Shown: one piece after another, positions 1-4,621 of the stretch
How positions within the stretch are numbered: position 1 is the stretch's first letter
Layout of the letters: every line of letters starts with the position of its first letter
Assembly (NCBI GenBank): GCA_003232595.1
Contig: QIIJ01000321.1
Span: forward strand, 1 to 6,204
DNA length: 6,204 nt
DNA from: Aurantimonadaceae bacterium
GTDB taxonomy: Bacteria; Pseudomonadota; Alphaproteobacteria; Rhizobiales; Rhizobiaceae
Direction: 5' to 3'
Translations under genes and position numbers: made by a program
The notes under the pieces: model-generated
What the model was told of the DNA's origin: nothing
Database searches by the model: none
What the model saw: the letters and a program-made list of their open reading frames with translations, nothing else

Positions 1-18
1 ATCTGATTTGGAATACTT

Positions 19-48
19 AAAGCCCGGCAGGCAACTGTCGGGCTTTTT
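19..48 (+). terminator. Rho-independent terminator of an upstream gene
   Basis: A 12-bp stem (19-30 with 35-46, one G-U pair) is closed by a GCAA tetraloop at 31-34 and runs into five T residues (44-48). On the + strand this is a textbook intrinsic terminator. Read on the minus strand the tail is only TTTAAG, so the + direction is favoured. It probably ends the transcript of a gene lying left of the window and insulates fabD from it. No coding sequence is seen before it. Confidence 0.85.
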
Positions 49-83
49 GTTGCCATGATTTGTGGTTTAAAAATTGGTTACGA

Positions 84-99
84 GGCGCTTTAAATCGCC
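84..99. repeat. 16-bp near-palindrome upstream of fabD
   Basis: GGCGCTTTAAATCGCC matches its own reverse complement at 14 of 16 positions, with GGCG/CGCC arms and a TTTAAA core. It ends 6 bp before the candidate -35 box of fabD, where an operator or activator site would be expected. I do not recognise it as the site of a known regulator. Regulator binding is inference; the symmetry is directly visible. Confidence 0.4.
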
Positions 100-105
100 A
101 ATCAC

Positions 106-135
106 TTGACTTGCCTACCTGCCCGAGCAAATAAC
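106..135 (+). promoter_or_regulatory. Candidate sigma-70 type promoter of fabD
   Basis: A -35 element TTGACT (106-111, within CTTGACTTG, the usual alphaproteobacterial form) is followed after 18 bp by AATAAC (130-135), which matches 4 of 6 positions of the -10 consensus. Transcription would start near 142 and give a leader of roughly 20-25 nt before the fabD ATG at 165. The upstream terminator at 19-48 implies that fabD needs its own promoter here. The -10 match is modest, so the exact start is uncertain. Confidence 0.4.
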
Positions 136-164
136 AGAAAACAAGTTTGACAGGGCAATAGAAA

Positions 165-1106
165 ATGACACTAGCACTCACATTTCCAGGTCAGGGCAGC
201 CAGTTTGTCAGCATGGGAAAAGCCGTCGCCGATGAATTCAGTGATGCGCGCGCGGTATTCGATGAAGTCGATGAGGCCCTGGGTGAAAAGCTTTCAGGCC
301 TTATCTGGAACGGCCCCGAAGACCAGTTGAAACTCACTGCCAACACACAACCGGCTCTGATGGCGGTCAGCCTGGCCGTGTTCATGGTTATGCAGGCAAA
401 AGGTTTCGACATTGAGAGAGCAAAATTTGTTGCCGGTCATTCGCTCGGCGAATATTCAGCACTTGCCGCTTCGGGCAGTATCTCGATTGCCGATACTGCA
501 CGGCTTTTACGCATCAGGGGCAACGCCATGCAGGACGCAGTGCCAGTGGGTACCGGCGCAATGGCAGCGATTATCGGCCTTGACAATGATCCGCTTGAAA
601 AAATTTGTGCCGATTGTTCAAACAAAGAAGAAAGCGTTCAGATTGCCAACGACAATGGCGGTGGACAGCTGGTTATTTCAGGCCACAAGGAACCCGTCGA
701 AAAAGCTTGTGAACTGGCAAAAGAACAGGGTGCCAGGCGGGCTATTCTCCTGCCGGTCTCGGCACCATTTCATTCCTCATTGATGGAACCTGCCGCCGAA
801 GCCATGCGCGAGGCACTGGCAGAAGTGAAAATAGTATCTCCGAAAATCCCGTTGGTGGCAAATGTGCTGGCATTACCAATTAGCGATCCTGATGAAATTC
901 GTACCCGGCTGGTGGAACAGGTAACAGGCCGGGTGCGCTGGCGGGAAAGTGTCTCTTTCCTGGTCGATGAGGGGGTGGATACGTTATTTGAAATTGGCGC
1001 GGGAAAAGTTCTTACCGGTCTTGCCAGACGTATTGAGCGTTCTATCGTCGGCAAGTCAGTTCACACTCCGGAAGATATTGACAACGCACTTGAATCATTG
1101 AATTAA
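165..1106 (+). CDS. fabD: Malonyl-CoA:ACP S-malonyltransferase (MCAT)
   Basis: This cytosolic enzyme moves the malonyl group from malonyl-CoA to the phosphopantetheine thiol of acyl carrier protein, supplying the extender unit of type II fatty acid synthesis. The 313-residue product has the family length. FPGQGSQ lies at residues 7-13. The nucleophile Ser93 sits in GHSLGEYSA (91-99), Arg118 in LLRIRGNAMQ should bind the malonyl carboxylate, His203 in APFHS completes the Ser-His pair, and Gln252 in EQVTGRVRW matches the conserved glutamine near the C-terminus. The ATG at 165 is supported by the characteristic MTLALTFPGQGSQ start; the ribosome binding site is weak (AGGGC at about 152-156). fabG follows after 87 bp with no terminator between them, so the two are probably cotranscribed. 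No catalytic residue is missing. Confidence 0.97.
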   Translation: MTLALTFPGQGSQFVSMGKAVADEFSDARAVFDEVDEALGEKLSGLIWNGPEDQLKLTANTQPALMAVSLAVFMVMQAKGFDIERAKFVAGHSLGEYSALAASGSISIADTARLLRIRGNAMQDAVPVGTGAMAAIIGLDNDPLEKICADCSNKEESVQIANDNGGGQLVISGHKEPVEKACELAKEQGARRAILLPVSAPFHSSLMEPAAEAMREALAEVKIVSPKIPLVANVLALPISDPDEIRTRLVEQVTGRVRWRESVSFLVDEGVDTLFEIGAGKVLTGLARRIERSIVGKSVHTPEDIDNALESLN

Positions 1107-1193
1107 CAACATCATTCAATACCTCAAGCAGACGATTCATATTACCGGGAAACCTGAATAAGGCATTGTAGATTAACAGTAAATGGAGAAACC

Positions 1194-1931
1194 ATGTTTG
1201 ATCTCACAGGCAAAAAAGCCTTTGTCACCGGCGCATCGGGCGGCATTGGTGAGGCGATTGCAAAAACCCTTCAGGCCCAGGGGGCTATAGTCGGGTTACA
1301 TGGAACCCGGGTTGAGAAGCTTGAAGCACTGGCATCGGAAATCGGTGAAGGAGCCCATATATTTCCGGCCAATCTTTCGAACCGTGATGAAGTTGGCAGC
1401 CTGATCAAGCGTGTAGATGAGGCGATGGGTGGTATCGACATTCTTGTCAACAATGCCGGCATCACCAAAGACGGATTGTTCGTACGCATGTCCAATGACG
1501 ACTGGGATGCGGTAATTGAGATAAATCTGACAGCTGCTTTTCAACTCACCCGTGATGCCGCCTTTCCGATGATGCGCCGCCGTGCTGGCCGCATTATAAA
1601 TATTACTTCGATTGTCGGCGTAACCGGCAATCCGGGCCAGGGTAATTATTGTGCCTCCAAGGCCGGTATTATCGGCATGTCAAAATCGCTTGCCATGGAG
1701 ATCGCCAGCCGTGGCGTAACTGTCAATTGTGTTGCGCCGGGCTTCATCAAAACCCCGATGACCGATGCCCTCAACGATAAACAAAAACAAGCTATACTGG
1801 ATAATGTGCCAGCCAGACGCCTTGGTACCGTTGACGAGGTTGCCAGCGCCGTTGCCTGGCTTGCCGCTGATGAAACCGCTTATGTCACTGGCCAGACCAT
1901 CCACGTCAATGGCGGCATGGCAATGATTTGA
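1194..1931 (+). CDS. fabG: 3-oxoacyl-[ACP] reductase
   Basis: FabG reduces 3-ketoacyl-ACP to (R)-3-hydroxyacyl-ACP with NADPH, the first reduction of each elongation cycle, as a cytosolic tetramer. The 245-residue protein is a classical short-chain dehydrogenase. The nucleotide-binding TGASGGIG is at residues 12-19, GTR (37-39) fits NADPH preference, and NNAG is at 86-89. The catalytic set is Asn111, Ser139, Tyr152 and Lys156 (NYCASK), and the PG motif follows at 182-183. A good ribosome binding site, GGAG at 1185-1188, lies 5 nt before the ATG. The 87-bp gap after fabD shows no terminator and no convincing promoter, so fabG probably rides on the fabD transcript. Directly downstream, 10 bp away, is the stop codon of a lyase gene on the other strand, whereas acpP is the usual neighbour in related genomes. 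Position beside fabD separates it from the many other SDR enzymes. Confidence 0.95.
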   Translation: MFDLTGKKAFVTGASGGIGEAIAKTLQAQGAIVGLHGTRVEKLEALASEIGEGAHIFPANLSNRDEVGSLIKRVDEAMGGIDILVNNAGITKDGLFVRMSNDDWDAVIEINLTAAFQLTRDAAFPMMRRRAGRIINITSIVGVTGNPGQGNYCASKAGIIGMSKSLAMEIASRGVTVNCVAPGFIKTPMTDALNDKQKQAILDNVPARRLGTVDEVASAVAWLAADETAYVTGQTIHVNGGMAMI

Positions 1932-1941
1932 CAATGCAGTC

Positions 1942-2796
1942 TCAGCGGTATTTTTCTTCCTCGGTGTAATAGTCGTCAAATCCTGCAACTTTCTGCAAAG
2001 CATCAAAACTCATTGGAGGCTCGGGAAGTTCTCCCTCCCGCATTGCTGAAAATGCATCCTGCATAGCTGAAATTGCCGCCATTAGCCCGGTGAACGGATA
2101 GGTGACGATCGAAAACCCCAATTCCTGCAGCTCATCAGGTGTTATAAACGGCGTCAGGCCACCTTCCAGCATATTTGCCATTTTTGGCCCTTCAACCTCA
2201 TCACAAATGCGCTGCATTTCCACCCGCGAACAGGGAGCTTCGACAAATGTCATATCGGCGCCAATTTCACGAAACGCCTGTGCCCGTCCAATTGCCTCAT
2301 CCAGGCCATCGGTCCCGCGCGCGTCAGTCCGGGCAATAATTAAAATATCTGCACCGGCATCGCGCGCATCAACGGCAGCTCTGATTCGGCTTTCAGCCTC
2401 ACGTCGATCCACCACCTGTTTGCCACGGGTGTGGCCGCATCTTTTTGGCGACACCTGATCTTCTATCATCACACAGGCCATGCCCGCATTGGCATGGGCA
2501 ATGACCGTGCGTTTGACATTAACAGCGCTGCCATATCCGGTGTCGCCATCCCCGATGACGGGAATTGATACAGCACCGGCTATATTGCGTGCCTGATCGG
2601 CCATCTCGCTCACAGTGATTTGGCCTGTATCCGGCAATCCCAGTCGGGACAGTGAAACCCCGAACCCGCTCATGAAAGCCAGTGGGAATCCTGCCTGCTC
2701 AATCAACTTTGCCGACAGCGCATCCCAGCAACAAGGTGTAATTGTCAGCTTTTGGCTTTCAAACAGCTGTCGCAGTTTCTGGACATTGGTGGTCAT
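1942..2796 (-). CDS. Isocitrate lyase/PEP mutase superfamily lyase, 2-alkylmalate lyase or oxaloacetase-like
   Basis: The 284-residue protein is a complete single-domain phosphoenolpyruvate mutase/isocitrate lyase TIM barrel. Visible active-site parts are SGFGVS (43-48), the Mg-binding GDGDTGYG (82-89, with Asp83 and Asp85), Glu112 in MIEDQ, the gating loop KRCGH (118-122, Cys120), ARTDAR (155-160), VEAP (185-188) and NMLEGGLTP (208-216). The cysteine loop argues for a C-C lyase and against PEP mutase, which lacks it. SPKRCGHTRGKQVV and the NMLEGG-TP motif recall the plant petal-death-protein and 2,3-dimethylmalate lyase branch more than PrpB or AceA. Members cleave 2-alkylmalates, oxaloacetate or related acids to pyruvate or oxalate plus an acid; the substrate here is unknown. 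The ATG has only a weak GGA ribosome binding site. The gene splits the fab cluster on the opposite strand. By eye, its base composition does not differ from its neighbours. Superfamily sure, function not. Confidence 0.88.
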   Translation of the reverse strand: MTTNVQKLRQLFESQKLTITPCCWDALSAKLIEQAGFPLAFMSGFGVSLSRLGLPDTGQITVSEMADQARNIAGAVSIPVIGDGDTGYGSAVNVKRTVIAHANAGMACVMIEDQVSPKRCGHTRGKQVVDRREAESRIRAAVDARDAGADILIIARTDARGTDGLDEAIGRAQAFREIGADMTFVEAPCSRVEMQRICDEVEGPKMANMLEGGLTPFITPDELQELGFSIVTYPFTGLMAAISAMQDAFSAMREGELPEPPMSFDALQKVAGFDDYYTEEEKYR

Positions 2797-2862
2797 TGTG
2801 ATTCCATTTTTTGATCGAATCAGTAGTTGTTGATACCAGGTGGCTGGCCAAACCCGAATTTA

Positions 2863-2879
2863 CCCGTGTTCTACACGGG
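2863..2879. repeat. Perfect 7-bp inverted repeat between the lyase gene and acpP
   Basis: CCCGTGT (2863-2869) and ACACGGG (2873-2879) are exact reverse complements around a TCT centre. Neither strand has a T tract after the stem (ATAAACC on +, TAAATTC on -), so it is not a standard intrinsic terminator. It lies 66 bp upstream of the lyase start and 114 bp upstream of acpP. An operator acting on one or both divergent promoters is the simplest reading, but no regulator is identified. Confidence 0.5.
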
Positions 2880-2890
2880 ATAAACCTCGA

Positions 2891-2919
2891 TTGTCGCTGA
2901 TTCTTTCCCCTTTGATGAT
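2891..2919 (+). promoter_or_regulatory. Candidate acpP promoter, first option
   Basis: TTGTCG (2891-2896) and GATGAT (2914-2919) are separated by 17 bp, and each matches 4 of 6 consensus bases. The transcript would begin near 2926 and carry a leader of about 68 nt containing the tandem GCCCCTT repeats and the hairpin at 2945-2961. A palindrome at 2911-2926 overlaps the -10 and start region. A second option lies further down: TTGATC (2928-2933), 17 bp, TAATTA (2951-2956), with a poorer -10. A promoter of acpP is required here because the preceding gene is on the other strand, unless transcription runs through from fabG; which option is used cannot be decided from sequence. Confidence 0.35.
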
Positions 2920-2926
2920 CATTAAA
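2911..2926. repeat. 16-bp near-palindrome in the acpP promoter region
   Basis: TTTGATGATCATTAAA agrees with its reverse complement at 14 of 16 positions, with a perfect ATGATCAT core. It overlaps the -10 box of the first acpP promoter candidate and stops 2 bp before the TTGATC box of the second. In either case the position suits a repressor site. It does not resemble the palindrome in front of fabD. Regulator unknown. Confidence 0.4.
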
Positions 2927-2937
2927 CTTGATCTGCT

Positions 2938-2961
2938 GCCCCTTGCCCCTTAATTAGGGGC
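2938..2961 (+). repeat. Tandem GCCCCTT repeat and hairpin in front of acpP
   Basis: GCCCCTT occurs twice in direct tandem (2938-2944 and 2945-2951). The second copy forms a 6-bp stem, GCCCCT (2945-2950) with AGGGGC (2956-2961), around a TAATT loop; the first copy could pair with the same right arm instead. There is no T tract, so it is not a terminator. It is either part of the acpP leader RNA or, if the downstream promoter option is used, a DNA palindrome over the -10 box. Confidence 0.45.
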
Positions 2962-2981
2962 CTGAATGAATTGAAACCATT

Positions 2982-2987
2982 AAGAGG
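2982..2987 (+). promoter_or_regulatory. Ribosome binding site of acpP
   Basis: AAGAGG lies 6 nt before the acpP ATG at 2994, a good distance for a highly translated gene. It is partly covered by a possible helix: GGGGCCT (2957-2963) can pair with 2985-2992 with a single bulged T (2989). That helix would compete with the hairpin at 2945-2961, because both use 2957-2961. Confidence 0.7.
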
Positions 2988-2993
2988 CTCCCC

Positions 2994-3230
2994 ATGAGTG
3001 ACACCGCCGAACGCGTAAAGAAAATTGTTATCGAGCATCTCGGCGTAGATGCCGAAAAGGTTATCGAGAGCGCCAGCTTTATTGATGACCTTGGCGCTGA
3101 CAGCCTGGATACCGTGGAACTGGTAATGGCGTTTGAGGAGGAATTCGGTGTTGAAATCCCTGATGATGCTGCCGAAACCATTTTGACCGTCGGTGATGCA
3201 AGTAAATTTATCGACGCCAATAAAAGCTGA
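2994..3230 (+). CDS. acpP: Acyl carrier protein
   Basis: AcpP carries acyl intermediates of fatty acid synthesis on a 4'-phosphopantetheine arm and interacts with FabD, FabG and FabF encoded around it. The 78-residue, strongly acidic product has the standard four-helix ACP length. The modification site is Ser37 in GADSLDTVEL, followed by the conserved acidic helix II (MAFEEEFGVEIPDD, about 45-58) that serves as recognition helix for partner enzymes. The ATG has the ribosome binding site AAGAGG 6 nt upstream, and the N-terminus MSDTAERVKKIV matches alphaproteobacterial ACPs. The gene sits 30 bp before the fabF start, and the two are very likely cotranscribed. A reading frame on the opposite strand across it is a shadow. 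This is the housekeeping ACP rather than the longer AcpXL dedicated to very-long-chain lipid A acylation. Confidence 0.98.
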   Translation: MSDTAERVKKIVIEHLGVDAEKVIESASFIDDLGADSLDTVELVMAFEEEFGVEIPDDAAETILTVGDASKFIDANKS

Positions 3231-3245
3231 TTGTTTTTTAAACAA
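3231..3245 (+). repeat. AT-rich inverted repeat between acpP and fabF
   Basis: TTGTTT (3231-3236) and AAACAA (3240-3245) pair around a TTT loop, immediately after the acpP stop codon. The stem is weak, and the T run lies inside the structure rather than after it, so it is not an intrinsic terminator. It could be an RNA processing point separating abundant acpP message from fabF message, which is inference only. Confidence 0.35.
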
Positions 3246-3260
3246 ACCGGTAATTCGGCC

Positions 3261-4532
3261 ATGGCCTCATTCAGACGTGTAGTTGTTACCGGTATTGGCA
3301 TGGTTTCACCGCTTGGCTGCGGTGCCGAGATATCCTGGTCCCGCATTCTTGCGGGACAAAGTGCCACCAGACGCATAGAAAACTTCGAAGTGGATGATCT
3401 GGCGGCAAAAATTGCCTGCCAAATCCCGCTTGGCGATGGTTCTGACGGCACATTTAATGCCGATGACTGGATAGAACCCAAGGAACAGCGCAAGGTCGAC
3501 CCCTTTATTATCTATGCAGTTGCCGCTTCCACCCAGGCACTCGACGATGCCGATTGGCATCCCGAGAGCCATGAGGACCAGTGCGCAACCGGGGTTATGA
3601 TCGGCTCCGGCATTGGCGGGTTGCAGGGCATTCAGGAAACGTCTCTGGTGCTGGAAAATCGCGGTCCGCGACGGGTGAGCCCATTTTTTATTCCAGGCCG
3701 GTTGATCAACCTCACTTCCGGTCAGGTATCCATTCAGCACGGTCTTAAAGGACCCAATCATTCGGTTGTAACAGCCTGTTCAACCGGTGCCCATGCAATT
3801 GGCGATGCCGGGCGGATGATCATGCTGGGAGACGCTGATGTCATGGTGGCTGGTGGGGCCGAATCGCCCGTATGTCGCATAGCCATCGCCGGATTTGCAG
3901 CCTGCAAGGCACTTTCAACCCATTTTAATGATGCCCCGGAAGAGGCCTCGCGCCCCTATGACAGAGACCGCGATGGGTTTGTCATGGGCGAGGGCGCCGG
4001 TATCGTTGTCCTGGAAGAGCTTGAGCACGCGCGCGCGCGCGGTGCCAAGATTTACGGTGAACTGGTCGGCTATGGTCTTTCCGGCGATGCCTATCACATA
4101 ACTGCGCCATCTTTAGATGGTGATGGCGCATTCCGCTGCATGTCGTCGGCCTTGAAAAAAGCCGGTATTGACCCTTCCGAACTTGACTATGTCAACGCCC
4201 ATGGCACTTCGACAATGGCTGATACGATCGAACTCGCCGCGGTGGAACGGGTTATGGGTGAGGCCGCATCCGGTATTGCAATGTCATCCACAAAGTCCGC
4301 GATCGGTCACCTTCTTGGTGCTGCCGGCTCCATTGAGGCGATATTTTCATTGCTCGCCATGCGCGACAACAAAGTGCCGCCGACCCTCAATCTCAACAAC
4401 CCGGAAGTCGATACAAAGATTGATCTTGTGCCGAACAAGGCCAGGGAAAAGCAGGTCAATGTAGCGCTCTCCAATTCCTTCGGCTTTGGCGGAACCAATG
4501 CCTCTTTGGTTTTCCGTTCTCTGGGCGCATAA
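3261..4532 (+). CDS. fabF: 3-oxoacyl-[ACP] synthase II (KAS II)
   Basis: FabF catalyses the decarboxylative condensation of acyl chains with malonyl-ACP, the elongation step of type II fatty acid synthesis; KAS II enzymes typically also elongate palmitoleoyl-ACP to cis-vaccenoyl-ACP. From the ATG at 3261 the product has 423 residues, the family length. Nucleophile Cys173 lies in TACSTG, and the two catalytic histidines are His314 in VNAHGTST and His350 in AIGHLLGAAG. Lys345 is the conserved lysine, and NSFGFGGTN (405-413) contains the gating Phe409. The frame is open up to a TTG at 3231 directly behind the acpP stop, which would add ten residues, but FabF proteins begin near RRVVVTG, so I chose ATG 3261. 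Neither start has a clear ribosome binding site, which suggests translational coupling to acpP. The start codon lies in the palindrome GGCCATGGCC (3257-3266). Confidence 0.96.
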   Translation: MASFRRVVVTGIGMVSPLGCGAEISWSRILAGQSATRRIENFEVDDLAAKIACQIPLGDGSDGTFNADDWIEPKEQRKVDPFIIYAVAASTQALDDADWHPESHEDQCATGVMIGSGIGGLQGIQETSLVLENRGPRRVSPFFIPGRLINLTSGQVSIQHGLKGPNHSVVTACSTGAHAIGDAGRMIMLGDADVMVAGGAESPVCRIAIAGFAACKALSTHFNDAPEEASRPYDRDRDGFVMGEGAGIVVLEELEHARARGAKIYGELVGYGLSGDAYHITAPSLDGDGAFRCMSSALKKAGIDPSELDYVNAHGTSTMADTIELAAVERVMGEAASGIAMSSTKSAIGHLLGAAGSIEAIFSLLAMRDNKVPPTLNLNNPEVDTKIDLVPNKAREKQVNVALSNSFGFGGTNASLVFRSLGA

Positions 4533-4541
4533 GATTATCGC

Positions 4542-4572
4542 GACAATTGCTCCCGATTTAGCCATAATTGTC
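4542..4572 (+). repeat. Inverted repeat between fabF and mltG
   Basis: GACAATT (4542-4548) and AATTGTC (4566-4572) are exact reverse complements, and GCT/AGC (4549-4551, 4560-4562) can extend the stem past a CAT bulge. The next bases are AGTGATTC, not a T tract, so it is at best a weak or non-canonical terminator or a stabilising 3' structure for fabF mRNA. The right arm contains TTGTCA, a fair -35 match, but I see no matching -10 at normal spacing. The whole fabF-mltG gap is 89 bp and holds nothing else recognisable. Confidence 0.35.
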
Positions 4573-4621
4573 AGTGATTCTGCCAAGCAGATGACTACTA
4601 TCCAACAAAAGAGCTTAGATT

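Noticed and set aside
147..152. TTGACA, a perfect -35 hexamer just before fabD
   Set aside because: It lies only 12 nt from the fabD ATG, so any transcript would start inside the gene; the TTGACT box at 106 is better placed.
1107..1193. fabD-fabG gap as a possible promoter or terminator region
   Set aside because: Only a 5-bp ATTCA/TGAAT pairing and no credible -35/-10 pair are visible; it is better read as an ordinary intra-operon spacer.
2102..2458. Plus-strand 118-codon open frame within the lyase gene
   Set aside because: The minus-strand frame carries the complete enzyme family motifs; this one is a Ser/Arg-rich shadow.
2793..2807. Minus-strand four-codon frame (ATG GAA TCA CAA TGA) whose stop overlaps the lyase start codon
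   Set aside because: Too short to distinguish from chance, with no ribosome binding site; I do not call it a leader peptide.
2954..3493. Minus-strand 179-codon open frame across acpP and early fabF
   Set aside because: It is a low-complexity Ser/Ala-rich antisense shadow of two certain genes, with no family motif.
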